The notes under the pieces were generated by a model. The model had not been told where the DNA came from. It made no database searches and saw nothing but the letters and a program-made list of their open reading frames with translations. Positions 15,676 through 24,583 of a DNA stretch of 40,949 nt are shown here, one piece after another (position 1 is the stretch's first letter; every line of letters begins with the position of its first letter). The DNA is from Sediminibacterium sp. (GTDB lineage: Bacteria; Bacteroidota; Bacteroidia; Chitinophagales; Chitinophagaceae): contig JAQTZD010000011.1 of NCBI GenBank assembly GCA_028687975.1, positions 1 to 40,949 on the forward strand. The letters run 5' to 3'. A program made the position numbers and the translations under genes.

Positions 15676-16419
15676 TTATTTATTTTTTTCCGGATTAGGA
15701 GTCATGTGCTTGTTCTTTTCAAACACATCTTCCTCTATAAATTTCCAACCGCCTCCCATACTGCTGATTTCTCCCCGGCCTTCTACATAATCATGGTAAA
15801 ATACCAGGTAAACGTGCACAACTGCAAACAGAATAAAGAACCACATGGCCCAGTGATGAATCTGTCTGGTTACAATATCGCCCCCGAGCATTGCCGGAAA
15901 CCAGGCAAACATTTTAGGTAACCACCAGTCCGACATGGATGCATACAGGCCAAAACCGGTTAAACACTGAATCAGGAATACGATAAAGGTCAGAAAATAG
16001 ATAAAACCAGCCATTGCATTGTGGCCTACACTTAAATGGTCCTGCTGCTGTCCGTTCTTTTTAAGCATCAGGATATCGATCTTAAATACGGTCCACATTT
16101 CTTTGAAAAACCTTTTGGAAACCGGAATGAACTGCCTCCAGTTGGCATATTTGTTTCCCACAAAACCCCAGTAGATCCGGAATAAAAAATTGAAGAAAAA
16201 CAAATAAGCTGCAATAAAGTGAATATAACGAACCCATCCCATGGTATACTGGTTGGTTGCTTCCGCATTACTCATCAATGCCAGCGGATTGGAAATAAAA
16301 AAGCCGGTTACAATCAATACCAGGATTACGCTGGCATTGAGCCAGTGGTAAAACCTCACCGGCAACTCCCACACGTATACCCTGCGGAGTTTGTGAATAT
16401 GCAAATATTTATTTGCCAT
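15676..16419 (-). CDS. hyaC: Ni/Fe-hydrogenase b-type cytochrome subunit
   Basis: Inner-membrane diheme cytochrome b that anchors the hydrogenase on the periplasmic side and passes electrons to the quinone pool. The 247-residue product has four membrane helices (about 24-44, 65-88, 136-160, 188-210). Histidines suited to heme ligation lie in them: H25 (FYHWLN), H67, H188/H189 and H202. The N-terminus (VYVWELPVRFYHWLN) is typical of the HyaC/HupC family. It lies 18 nt after the large subunit gene and 4 nt before the protease gene. Its presence argues for a respiratory uptake enzyme, not a soluble one. Confidence 0.94.
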   Translation of the reverse strand: MANKYLHIHKLRRVYVWELPVRFYHWLNASVILVLIVTGFFISNPLALMSNAEATNQYTMGWVRYIHFIAAYLFFFNFLFRIYWGFVGNKYANWRQFIPVSKRFFKEMWTVFKIDILMLKKNGQQQDHLSVGHNAMAGFIYFLTFIVFLIQCLTGFGLYASMSDWWLPKMFAWFPAMLGGDIVTRQIHHWAMWFFILFAVVHVYLVFYHDYVEGRGEISSMGGGWKFIEEDVFEKNKHMTPNPEKNK

Positions 16420-16437
16420 AAAATTGATTTAAAGGTT

Positions 16438-18162
16438 TTAGTCTCCTACAACACTGATTCTGCTGATGGTTGTTCCATTTTCGTCGTACAAGTGAACACT
16501 GCAGGCCATGCAGGGGTCAAAACTGTGAATGGTTCTCAAAATTTCCAATGGTTGTTTTTCATCTGCAACCGGGGTATCGATCAGTGCCGCCTCGTAAGCA
16601 GAAAGCTGACCTTTGCTGTCTCTTGGAGAAGCATTCCAGGTGGTTGGAACCACTAGCTGGTAATTGGCTATTTTCTCATCTTCAATGTTGATCCAGTGTG
16701 CCAATGCACCCCTTGGCGCTTCAGAATGACCCACACCCAGTGCTGTTTTGGGCCATGTAGATGGTTCAAACTTGCTGGAATCGGCCATTCGGGTATCACC
16801 GTTTTTAATATTGGTTACCAGTTGATCAAAGAATTCCTGTCCCCATTGTGCAGCCAGCACACATTCCAGTCCCCTTGCGGCAGTTCTGCCCAGGGTAGAG
16901 AACAGTGCAGTTACAGGAACATTCAGGTCTTTCAGCGCTTTGTCCACCACTTCTTTGAAATCTTCCCTTCCTTTTGCATATCCTACCAATACCCTTGCTA
17001 GCGGGCCTACTTCCATTGCGTTGCCTTTCCACCTTGGTGTTTTCAGGTAACTGTATTTTTCGTCTGTTTTCAGGTGTTCAAAAGGTGGTTTAGGACCTGT
17101 GTAGTTGATTTTGCTTTCTCCTTTCCATGGGTGTAAACCTTTGTTGTCTCCTTCCTTATATTCATACCAGGAACGGGTTATGAATTCCTGAACCTCGTCT
17201 TCTTTTTTCAGATCCACTTCGTATACCTTGCTGATATCCTTGTTGAGTATAGCGCCTGAAGGGAATTTGAAACTGGACGCATCTCTGTATCCATTGGTTG
17301 GCATATCTCCATAAACCAGGTAATTGCCCAGTCCACCGCCAATAGCACCCCAGTCCTTGTAGAAGGAAGCCACTGTCATCAGATCAGGAATATATACTTG
17401 CTCAATGAACTGCTTACCATCTTTCAGTAGCTGGCCTATATACGCCAGACGTTCGGCGTTCAGTCCGCTTACATCGTCAATACCCACAGCGCAGGCCATA
17501 CCACCTACCAGATAATTGGGGTGAGGGTTTTTACCGCCCAGGATCGCCTGAATTTTTACAATTTCTTTCTGCCATTCCAGCGCTTCCAGATAGTGTGCTA
17601 ATCCGATCAGGTTCACTTCTGCAGGCAGTTTGTAGGCCGGGTGTCCCCAATATCCATTGGAGAAAATACCCAGCTGACCGCTGTCTACGAATTTTTTGAT
17701 TCTGGTTTGCAGATCACTGAAGTAGCCCGGAGAACTTTTTGGCCATTTGGAAATACTCTGTGCCAGCTCAGATGTTTTTTTCGGATCGGCTTTTAAAGCA
17801 TTCACCACATCTACCCAGTCCATGGCGTGTAAATGGTAAAAGTGTACCACGTGATCGTGTATGTAGAGGGCACAGTTCATGAGGTTTCTTACCAGTTCCG
17901 CATTGGGTGGCACAACGATGTCCAGTGCATCTTCTACTGCACGAACCGAAGTTACGGAGTGGATGGAAGTACATACTCCGCAAACCCGTCCAACAAATGC
18001 CCAGGCATCTCTCGGGTCTCTTCCGCGAAGGATTTCTTCCAGCAAACGTACCATGGTACCACTGCTGTAGGCATCTTTTATTTTGCCGTTTTCTATATCA
18101 GCTTCTATACGTAAGTGACCTTCGATTCTCGTGATCGGGTCAACAACTATTCTTTTGCTCAT
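16438..18162 (-). CDS. hyaB: Uptake [NiFe]-hydrogenase large subunit
   Basis: Catalytic subunit carrying the NiFe(CN)2CO site that splits H2. The 574 residues contain the L1 motif RVCGVCTSIH (C61, C64) and the L2 motif DPCMACSVH (C551, C554), which give the four cysteine ligands. A conserved glutamate lies in TRIEGH (Glu14). The C-terminal tail after His557 is 17 residues (starting LYDENG) and would be cut by the HyaD-type protease in the same operon. Length and motifs fit group 1 membrane-bound enzymes. It lies 26 nt after the small subunit gene and 18 nt before the cytochrome b gene. Confidence 0.97.
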   Translation of the reverse strand: MSKRIVVDPITRIEGHLRIEADIENGKIKDAYSSGTMVRLLEEILRGRDPRDAWAFVGRVCGVCTSIHSVTSVRAVEDALDIVVPPNAELVRNLMNCALYIHDHVVHFYHLHAMDWVDVVNALKADPKKTSELAQSISKWPKSSPGYFSDLQTRIKKFVDSGQLGIFSNGYWGHPAYKLPAEVNLIGLAHYLEALEWQKEIVKIQAILGGKNPHPNYLVGGMACAVGIDDVSGLNAERLAYIGQLLKDGKQFIEQVYIPDLMTVASFYKDWGAIGGGLGNYLVYGDMPTNGYRDASSFKFPSGAILNKDISKVYEVDLKKEDEVQEFITRSWYEYKEGDNKGLHPWKGESKINYTGPKPPFEHLKTDEKYSYLKTPRWKGNAMEVGPLARVLVGYAKGREDFKEVVDKALKDLNVPVTALFSTLGRTAARGLECVLAAQWGQEFFDQLVTNIKNGDTRMADSSKFEPSTWPKTALGVGHSEAPRGALAHWINIEDEKIANYQLVVPTTWNASPRDSKGQLSAYEAALIDTPVADEKQPLEILRTIHSFDPCMACSVHLYDENGTTISRISVVGD

Positions 18163-18188
18163 ATGGCTAGTTGAAAGGTGATTTTAAT

Positions 18189-19316
18189 TTAGGATTTTAA
18201 CTCGTGCTCGCTCTCTTTTCCTTCCTGCTGATGTTCTTTAATGAATTTGGATTTGCCGATATTGGTAGCCACTGCGTGACCAACCAGGGCTGCAGTTGTA
18301 ACACCCAATGCCACTTTACCAAATGTATCGGCATCGGCCTCAATACCAAATCCGGCAAAGGAGGATCCTCTTTCATAAAATCTTCCATTGTCCCAGAAAT
18401 TCTCCTCACTGCAACCAATACAAGGGTGACCAGACTGGATCGGGAAGCTGGTTCCGTTGTTCCATTTCATTACACCACAGGCATTGTAGGTAGAAGGTCC
18501 TTTACAGCCTACTTTGTACAAGCAATATCCTTTTTTGGCATTCGCATCGTCGAAGCTTTCTACAAACAGACCTGCATCGTAGAAAGGACGGCGGTAGCAG
18601 GTGTCGTGAACGCGCTTGCTGTAGAACGCTTTAGGTCTGCCCAGTTTATCCAGCTCAGGAATTCTTCCGAAAGTCAGGTAGTGAACGATCACACCGGCCA
18701 TTACTTCACCGATCGGAGGACAACCCGGAACCTTGATGATGGGCTTGTTCTTAATAATTTTATGGATCGGCGTTGCCTTTGTAGGATTAGGTTTGGCAGA
18801 CTGAACGCATCCGTTGCTGGCGCAGCTGCCCCAGGCAATAATGGCTGCAGCCCCTTCAGCGGCTTCTTCCAGAATCTGCAGGGAGGTTTTGCCACCTATC
18901 ATACAATAAACACCGTCTGCGGCCAGAGGAACACTTCCTTCCACGCAGAGTATATATTGACCTTTGTATTTGGTCATGGTATTGTGCAGGGCTTCCTCTG
19001 CCTGAAAACCAGAAGCGGCCATCAGGGTTTCGGTATAATCCAGCGAAATTTTATCGAGTAGAATATCTGCTACAATCGGGTGGGACGATCGGATAAAGCT
19101 CTCACTGCAGCAGGTACATTCCTGAAAGTGTAACCAGATAACAGGAAGACGTGGTTTGGTTTCTAAGGCCGTGGTTACCTGGCCTATAGCGGATTGTTCC
19201 AGGCCGATGAATGCGGTCATCATGCTTGCAAACCGGACAAAATCACGGCGGGAATATCCTTTTCTTTGAACCTCCTCATAATAAGTAGGTTGCTTTGGCA
19301 AAACTTCGTTAGTCAT
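18189..19316 (-). CDS. hyaA: Uptake [NiFe]-hydrogenase small subunit, oxygen-tolerant type
   Basis: Iron-sulfur electron-relay subunit, 375 residues. A twin-arginine signal (SRRDFVRFA, residues 22-30) exports the folded complex. The proximal cluster site has six cysteines: C67, C69, C70, C165, C170 and C199. Each is exactly 50 residues beyond its counterpart in mature E. coli Hyd-1 (C17, C19, C20, C115, C120, C149), including the two extra cysteines that define oxygen-tolerant [4Fe-3S] enzymes. Distal ligands H237, C240, C265, C271 and medial ligands C280, C299, C302 keep the same offset. A C-terminal membrane helix (about 333-353) meets the cytochrome b. First gene of the structural operon. 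Confidence 0.97.
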   Translation of the reverse strand: MTNEVLPKQPTYYEEVQRKGYSRRDFVRFASMMTAFIGLEQSAIGQVTTALETKPRLPVIWLHFQECTCCSESFIRSSHPIVADILLDKISLDYTETLMAASGFQAEEALHNTMTKYKGQYILCVEGSVPLAADGVYCMIGGKTSLQILEEAAEGAAAIIAWGSCASNGCVQSAKPNPTKATPIHKIIKNKPIIKVPGCPPIGEVMAGVIVHYLTFGRIPELDKLGRPKAFYSKRVHDTCYRRPFYDAGLFVESFDDANAKKGYCLYKVGCKGPSTYNACGVMKWNNGTSFPIQSGHPCIGCSEENFWDNGRFYERGSSFAGFGIEADADTFGKVALGVTTAALVGHAVATNIGKSKFIKEHQQEGKESEHELKS

Positions 19317-19344
19317 GCTGATGTATTTAAGGTTAAGAGCTTAC

Positions 19345-19352
19345 CAAATCTA
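19345..19352 (-). promoter_or_regulatory. -7 promoter element of hydrogenase structural operon
   Basis: On the minus strand TAGATTTG matches TAnnTTTG exactly and ends 28 nt before the small subunit ATG at 19316. A TTTG at the standard spacing is absent, which may mean that an activator is needed. Confidence 0.45.
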
Positions 19353-19389
19353 AAATGACTATTCTGATTATTTTATGCGAAGTGTCATC

Positions 19390-19401
19390 GTCAAATATGA
19401 C
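19390..19401. promoter_or_regulatory. Palindrome GTCA-N4-TGAC between divergent hydrogenase operons
   Basis: A perfect 4-4-4 inverted repeat lies in the 144-bp region between the structural and maturation operons. It is upstream of both predicted -7 boxes (about 40 nt from each). The N4 spacing is that of CRP/FNR-family sites, so a shared activator is plausible. The match is short, so the call is tentative. Confidence 0.35.
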
Positions 19402-19432
19402 TTTCATCATAAAAACGAACAATGATTAGCTT

Positions 19433-19440
19433 TAATATTG
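19433..19440 (+). promoter_or_regulatory. Weak -7 element of hyp operon
   Basis: TAATATTG differs from TAnnTTTG at one position, as does the predicted lysS box, and ends 20 nt before the ATG at 19461. No TTTG at -33 is seen. Confidence 0.3.
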
Positions 19441-19460
19441 TATCAATTAAATCATGCAAT

Positions 19461-19673
19461 ATGAAAAAATCCGCTATTTCATTTGGCTTATTCCTTAGTA
19501 TGCTTGCCCCGCTGGCAACATTGGCTCACCCTGGTCATGGAGAAACGGAAGGGTATACCATTATTCATTATTTCACTGAACCCATGCATGCGGTTATCAC
19601 GTTGGGTAGCTTATTGATTGTTTATGCCGGACTGAGGTATTTCCGCAAAAAAAATGCAGGTTCTCAAAAGTAA
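19461..19673 (+). CDS. Small exported membrane protein with HupE-like metal motif
   Basis: A 70-residue protein opening the maturation operon. Residues 1-22 form a signal peptide, and cleavage after TLA would leave a mature N-terminus HPGHGETEGY. A single membrane helix (about 44-60) and a basic tail (RKKN) follow. HPGHGE and HYFTEPMH resemble the start and first-helix metal motif (HPxxGxDH) of HupE/UreJ nickel permeases, but those have six to seven helices and about 190 residues, so this would be a miniature relative or an unrelated metal-binding peptide. The start at 19461 places the signal at the N-terminus; an upstream ATG at 19422 adds 13 residues. It ends 3 nt before hypA. Nickel handling is inferred. 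Confidence 0.7.
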   Translation: MKKSAISFGLFLSMLAPLATLAHPGHGETEGYTIIHYFTEPMHAVITLGSLLIVYAGLRYFRKKNAGSQK

Positions 19674-19676
19674 AGC

Positions 19677-20018
19677 ATGCACGAGCTTTCCATAGTGATG
19701 AGCATCATTGATATAGCTAAGCAGCAGGCCGATCGGGCCTGCGCTGCTGTTATAGATGAGATAGAACTGGACATCGGTACCATGAGCGGAATAGAAATGG
19801 ATTCTTTTGAATTTGCCTGGAAACAGGCGGTCAGGGGCTCTGTGCTTGAGGGTGCAGCCAGGAAAATCAACACGATAGAAGCAAAAGCCCGGTGTCTTGA
19901 TTGTGATGCAGTGTTCAGTATTCACCACTATTTTGATCCCTGCCCGGTATGCGGAGAACATTTGCTGGATATTCTGAGTGGAAAAGAATTGAAAGTAAAA
20001 TCGCTTGTTGTTTCTTAA
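19677..20018 (+). CDS. hypA: Hydrogenase nickel insertion protein HypA
   Basis: Small metallochaperone that carries nickel to the large subunit together with HypB. The 113 residues begin MHELSI, with the nickel-binding His2 and Glu3. A zinc site of two CxxC pairs follows (C73/C76 in CLDC and C89/C92 in CPVC). Length is normal. It starts 3 nt after the small membrane protein gene and lies 32 nt before hypB, within the same operon. Confidence 0.95.
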   Translation: MHELSIVMSIIDIAKQQADRACAAVIDEIELDIGTMSGIEMDSFEFAWKQAVRGSVLEGAARKINTIEAKARCLDCDAVFSIHHYFDPCPVCGEHLLDILSGKELKVKSLVVS

Positions 20019-20050
20019 ATAGATTATCTTATAGAATTAAATATTTTTTT

Positions 20051-20842
20051 ATGTGCGCTACTTGTGGTTGTGATTCCGGCGGCAGCACTGCCATACATCA
20101 TCTGGGTGAACATGAACATACACATGGCGGGCATTCCCATAGCCATAGTCACGATCATGGACATACGCATGCGGCTTCTAAAACAATTGTGGATGTAGAG
20201 CAGGATGTGTTGCACCAGAACAATTTACTGGCTCAGCGGAACAGGGGTTATTTTGATGCCAAAAATATCCTGGCACTGAACCTGGTCAGTTCACCCGGTT
20301 CCGGGAAAACCTCTCTGCTGGAGCGAACCCTGAAAGACCTGAAGGGAGAGCTGGAATTTGCCGTAATTGAAGGCGATCAACAAACCACCAACGATGCAGA
20401 CCGGATACATGCTACCGGTACCAAGGTTACACAGATCAATACAGGCAAAGGTTGTCACCTCGATTCCCACATGGTGCTGCATGCTTTGCAGGGAATGAAA
20501 CCCAAGGATAATTCTGTATTATTCATTGAAAACGTAGGTAATCTGGTTTGCCCTGCCATGTTCGATCTGGGAGAAAAAGAACGCGTTGTAATTATCAGTG
20601 TAACCGAAGGAGATGATAAGCCGCTGAAGTATCCGGATATGTTCCATTCTTCCTCACTCTGTATTGTGAACAAGATAGATTTGCTGCCTTATGTTCCATT
20701 CGATATGGAGAAGGTAAAAGCCAATGCAAAAAAAGTAAACCCCGCTTTAGAAATTCTTGAAGTAAGTTGTACTTCCGGTGAAGGCTTGCAAGCCTGGTAC
20801 CATTGGCTGAAATCCAGAGTAGCGGTTCCGGAACTAATCTGA
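20051..20842 (+). CDS. hypB: Hydrogenase nickel incorporation GTPase HypB
   Basis: SIMIBI-class GTPase that powers nickel transfer to the hydrogenase large subunit. The 263-residue product starts MCATCGC, the high-affinity N-terminal metal motif. A His-rich stretch follows (12 histidines between residues 16 and 40), typical of HypB proteins that store nickel. The G domain has a P-loop at 81-88 (SPGSGKTS), the GDQQTTNDADRI segment, metal-binding GKGCHLD, and NKIDLL for guanine recognition. The start at 20051 is chosen because the CxTCGC motif must be N-terminal; an open frame extends upstream to 19949 over hypA. It lies 4 nt before hypF. Confidence 0.96.
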   Translation: MCATCGCDSGGSTAIHHLGEHEHTHGGHSHSHSHDHGHTHAASKTIVDVEQDVLHQNNLLAQRNRGYFDAKNILALNLVSSPGSGKTSLLERTLKDLKGELEFAVIEGDQQTTNDADRIHATGTKVTQINTGKGCHLDSHMVLHALQGMKPKDNSVLFIENVGNLVCPAMFDLGEKERVVIISVTEGDDKPLKYPDMFHSSSLCIVNKIDLLPYVPFDMEKVKANAKKVNPALEILEVSCTSGEGLQAWYHWLKSRVAVPELI

Positions 20843-20846
20843 CCGA

Positions 20847-23177
20847 ATGCTGCGGACCTACCATATTCATATCAGGGGCCTGGTACAGGGCGTGGGTTTC
20901 CGCCCCTTTGTATGCCAGCTGGCAACAAAAATGAATATTGGTGGCTGGGTGAGTAACACCAATGAAGGGGTTATTATAGAATTTACTGCAAACTTGATAG
21001 ATACAGCGGAGTTCTGTCATGAAGTAATCCATCATCCACCCAGGAATGCACAGATTACCCATCACGCTATTTACAAAACAGTAACAAAAACATTTGATGG
21101 GTTTACCATCCGGGAAAGTTTTTCAACTACCAGGCCGGATCTCTTACTGACCCCCGATATAGCCATCTGCGGAGAATGTAAGGCAGAGTTGATGGAACCT
21201 GTCAATAAAAGATACGGATATGCATTTACCACCTGCCTTAACTGTGGTCCCCGATATTCCATTGTGGATGCACTCCCGTACGACAGAGAGCATACTACTA
21301 TGAAGCACCTGCACATGTGCGGAGAATGCAATACCGAATACCACGATATACACAACCGCAGGCATTACAGTCAAACCAATTCCTGTAAAACCTGTGCAGT
21401 ACAAATGCATCTTTATCAATCTCCCGAAAACAGGATTGATCCGGATCAGTCTGCCATCCTTGCTCAGGTTGCGGAAGCAATACTCCAGGGTAGGATTTTG
21501 GCAGTTAAGGGCGTTGGGGGTTATCTGCTGATCTGTGATGCCACCAACCGGGAAGCCATTCAAATGCTTCGGATAAAAAAAAACAGGCCTTCCAAACCAC
21601 TGGCTGTTTTATATCCGGATACGGCATCTGCATCAAAGGATGTGGAACTCCGGAAAGTAGAAGAAGATGCTCTGTTGAGTAATGCCGCACCAATTGTGTT
21701 GTGTAAGCTCAAACCGGTTGCCGATAATCATATTTGTAGAGATCAGATTGCGCCCGGGCTGAACAGGTTGGGTGTTATGATTGCATATTCACCTTTGCTG
21801 TACTTTCTTTCCTTGCAAGTGGGCCGGCCATTAATTGCTACCAGTGCAAATATCAGCGGCTCTCCGATTATTTATAAGGATCAGGATGCATTGCAAGAAT
21901 TGTTTGAAGTGGCAGATTGGGTATTAACCTACGACAGGGATATCCTGGTACCGCAGGATGATAGTGTGATGCAATTCACCGATGCCGGCCGACGAATCAT
22001 CCTGAGAAGAGGCAGGGGACTTGCCCCCAATTATTTTCCGAATCCTTTTAGGAAAAATGAGCAAACTGTTCTCGCAGCAGGAGGAGAGTTGAAAAGTGCT
22101 TTTGCCCTGCTCGATCGTAAGAACCTGTACATCAGTCAGTACCTGGGCGATCAGGCAACGATAGAATCGCAGGAAAGTTATTCCAACACCCTGCATCATT
22201 TATTGCAGTTACTCCAGACCCAACCAGCACAGGTGCTGGTGGATGCACATCCTGGTTATTATGTTTCACAGTACGGAAAAGAACTGGCCGGGAAAAATGG
22301 CCTTGCTTCGGTAGTTGAAATACAGCACCACAAAGCTCATTTTGGGGCAGTACTGGCAGAGAATAATTTGCTTCATTCCAAAGAGCCGGTAATGGGCATC
22401 ATCTGGGATGGAACAGGATTTGGAGATGACCGGCAAATCTGGGGTAGTGAATGTTTTCTATATCAGGGGCATGAGATGAAAAGAATTGCACACCTGAATT
22501 TTTTTCCTCAGCTGGTGGGCGATAAAATGAGTAAGGAGCCGAGGCTGTCTGCATTGAGCCTGTTGAGCAGGGTTCCGGATAAAATGCACATCATCCGGCA
22601 GTATTTCACGGAAACGGAATGGACTTATTTTCAAAAACTGATGCTACAAACACAACCGCACCAAACCAGTTCTATGGGAAGATTTCTGGATGGCCTGGCC
22701 TGTATGCTGGGCATTGGCACACACCATAGTTACGAAGGTGAAGCAGCCATGTTACTGGAAGCTGCAGCCGGCAATGCAGTTGTAAAATCAAGGGAAACCT
22801 ATCCATTGGTTGAAGAGCAGGGTGTGCTGATCTGGGACCTTTTTCTGGAACAATTTTTAGCAGATATAGCTGCAGGAATGCCTGTTGCAGAAATAGCCTG
22901 GAAGGTTTTTCATTCTCTTGCCGCTCTGGCTGTACAACTTTGTACAACACACGGCGTTCAAAGGGTCGCTTTCAGTGGAGGTGTTTTTCAGAATGCCCTG
23001 CTTACCGATTTAACAGAACAGGAATTATCCGGAAAATTCGATGTATATTTTCATCAGCAATTGAGTCCGAATGATGAGAATATCGGATTTGGACAACTGG
23101 CTTTTCATGAAATATCTTCAGAGCAGACAGCTGATTCCGCTGCATTGAATTCAGCGTCTGATTTTCAGAAAATGTAA
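20847..23177 (+). CDS. hypF: Carbamoyltransferase HypF
   Basis: Makes the carbamoyl group, from carbamoyl phosphate and ATP, that becomes the cyanide ligands of the NiFe site, and transfers it to the HypE C-terminal cysteine. The 776 residues have the full family layout. The acylphosphatase domain (1-90) carries GLVQGVGFRPF, and two zinc fingers follow (C108/C111/C130/C133 and C158/C161/C180/C183). The YrdC-like domain spans about 200-390, and the C-terminal Kae1-like domain contains QHHKAH and GGVFQN. It lies 4 nt after hypB and 11 nt before hypC. Confidence 0.97.
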   Translation: MLRTYHIHIRGLVQGVGFRPFVCQLATKMNIGGWVSNTNEGVIIEFTANLIDTAEFCHEVIHHPPRNAQITHHAIYKTVTKTFDGFTIRESFSTTRPDLLLTPDIAICGECKAELMEPVNKRYGYAFTTCLNCGPRYSIVDALPYDREHTTMKHLHMCGECNTEYHDIHNRRHYSQTNSCKTCAVQMHLYQSPENRIDPDQSAILAQVAEAILQGRILAVKGVGGYLLICDATNREAIQMLRIKKNRPSKPLAVLYPDTASASKDVELRKVEEDALLSNAAPIVLCKLKPVADNHICRDQIAPGLNRLGVMIAYSPLLYFLSLQVGRPLIATSANISGSPIIYKDQDALQELFEVADWVLTYDRDILVPQDDSVMQFTDAGRRIILRRGRGLAPNYFPNPFRKNEQTVLAAGGELKSAFALLDRKNLYISQYLGDQATIESQESYSNTLHHLLQLLQTQPAQVLVDAHPGYYVSQYGKELAGKNGLASVVEIQHHKAHFGAVLAENNLLHSKEPVMGIIWDGTGFGDDRQIWGSECFLYQGHEMKRIAHLNFFPQLVGDKMSKEPRLSALSLLSRVPDKMHIIRQYFTETEWTYFQKLMLQTQPHQTSSMGRFLDGLACMLGIGTHHSYEGEAAMLLEAAAGNAVVKSRETYPLVEEQGVLIWDLFLEQFLADIAAGMPVAEIAWKVFHSLAALAVQLCTTHGVQRVAFSGGVFQNALLTDLTEQELSGKFDVYFHQQLSPNDENIGFGQLAFHEISSEQTADSAALNSASDFQKM

Positions 23178-23188
23178 ATACCACTTTT

Positions 23189-23449
23189 ATGTGTTTAGCT
23201 ATACCCGGAAAAATATTAACGATTAACGCCCTTGATGATACCTTCAGAACCGGGAAAGTGTCTTTTGGCGGTATACAAAAAGAGGTGAACCTCTGTATGG
23301 TTCCCGAGGTACAGGTGGGTGATTATGTGCTTGTACATGTGGGAGTTGCCATAGGAAAGGTAGACGAAGAAGAGGCGAAGAAAGTATTCAATTATCTCAA
23401 AGACATGGGAGAAGTGGAAGAGCTGGAAACACCATCCGACGGAAAATAA
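23189..23449 (+). CDS. hypC: Hydrogenase assembly chaperone HypC
   Basis: Small chaperone that, with HypD, carries the Fe(CN)2CO unit and escorts the large subunit precursor. The 86 residues start MCLAIPGKI, with the essential Cys2, and keep the conserved His50 (VLVHVGVAIGKV). Normal length. It lies 11 nt after hypF and 24 nt before hypD. Confidence 0.96.
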   Translation: MCLAIPGKILTINALDDTFRTGKVSFGGIQKEVNLCMVPEVQVGDYVLVHVGVAIGKVDEEEAKKVFNYLKDMGEVEELETPSDGK

Positions 23450-23473
23450 TTACTAAAACTAATTCTGTATTGT

Positions 23474-24565
23474 ATGAAATACCTGACCGAATATCGTGAC
23501 CCCGAATTAGTGGAAGAATTCATTAAAGAAATACACAGGATCACTACGAAGCCCTGGACATTGATGGAAATCTGCGGAGGGCAAACCCATAGCCTGGTAA
23601 AGAATGGTATCCTGGATATGCTGCCGGATAAAATTACCATGGTTCACGGACCGGGCTGCCCTGTTTGTGTAACTAGTGTTAGTGTAATAGATGAAGCCAT
23701 TTACCTGGCAGAGCAACCCAACACCATTCTATGTTCTTTTGGAGACATGCTGCGGGTTCCCGGTAGCAAAAAAAGCCTGCTGGAGACTAAAGCCGAAGGT
23801 GCTGATGTACGAATTCTTTATTCTCCGTTGGAAGCCGTTCAGCTGGCCAAACAAAATCCGGACAAACAGGTGGTCTTCTTTGCGGTTGGTTTTGAAACCA
23901 CTGCTCCTGCCAATGCATTGAGTGTGGTGCATGCAGATCAGTTGGAGCTGGACAATTACAGCATATTGGCTTCTCATGTACTGGTGCCTCCTGCCATGGA
24001 AGCAATCTTAAGTGATGAAGAAAACCTGATCGATGCATTTTTGGCTGCAGGACATGTATGTACCATTATGGGTATTGATGAATATCACCCGGTAGCCGAG
24101 AAATATGCATGTCCGATTGTAGTAACCGGATTTGAACCTGTAGACCTTTTACAGGGTATCCTGATGGCAGTGCAACAATTGGAAAAAGGAGAATACAAGG
24201 TAGAGAACCAATATGCACGAAGTGTTCAGCGCGAAGGCAATCGCCTGGCACAGGACACCATCCAGAAAGTTTTTGCTGTAAGCGACCGGGTATGGAGGGG
24301 GATTGGCAATATTCCCCAAAGCGGATATGAGGTTAATGACAGATATAAAAACTACAATGCAAGAATTAAATTTAACATTGATCTTCCTCTAGCCGAAGAA
24401 AACAAGGAATGCATCAGTGGAGACATTATGAAAGGATTGAAAAAGCCCAAACAATGCCCGAATTTTGGCACCAAATGTAAACCGGAGCATCCGTTGGGTG
24501 CACCCATGGTAAGCAGTGAAGGAGCCTGTGCTGCATACTATCATTATGCAGGTGAGGAACAATAG
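23474..24565 (+). CDS. hypD: Hydrogenase iron-ligand assembly protein HypD
   Basis: Iron-sulfur protein that forms the scaffold for the Fe(CN)2CO group with HypC. The 363 residues carry the family cysteine motifs [10 protein letters not shown] (C34) and GPGCPVC (C62, C65). The C-terminal [4Fe-4S]-binding region has the pattern CPNFGTKC and GACAAYY. Length is usual. It lies 24 nt after hypC and is followed after 18 nt by a TonB-dependent receptor gene instead of the expected hypE. Confidence 0.97.
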   Translation: MKYLTEYRDPELVEEFIKEIHRITTKPWTLMEICGGQTHSLVKNGILDMLPDKITMVHGPGCPVCVTSVSVIDEAIYLAEQPNTILCSFGDMLRVPGSKKSLLETKAEGADVRILYSPLEAVQLAKQNPDKQVVFFAVGFETTAPANALSVVHADQLELDNYSILASHVLVPPAMEAILSDEENLIDAFLAAGHVCTIMGIDEYHPVAEKYACPIVVTGFEPVDLLQGILMAVQQLEKGEYKVENQYARSVQREGNRLAQDTIQKVFAVSDRVWRGIGNIPQSGYEVNDRYKNYNARIKFNIDLPLAEENKECISGDIMKGLKKPKQCPNFGTKCKPEHPLGAPMVSSEGACAAYYHYAGEEQ

Positions 24566-24583
24566 TGAACAACAAAAAACATC

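Noticed and set aside
18204..19061. 285-residue plus-strand frame
   Set aside because: Shadow of the hydrogenase small subunit; the minus-strand frame carries every cluster ligand.
19949..20050. 34-residue N-terminal extension of hypB
   Set aside because: It overlaps the end of hypA and would bury the N-terminal CxxCGC motif, which must be at the N-terminus.
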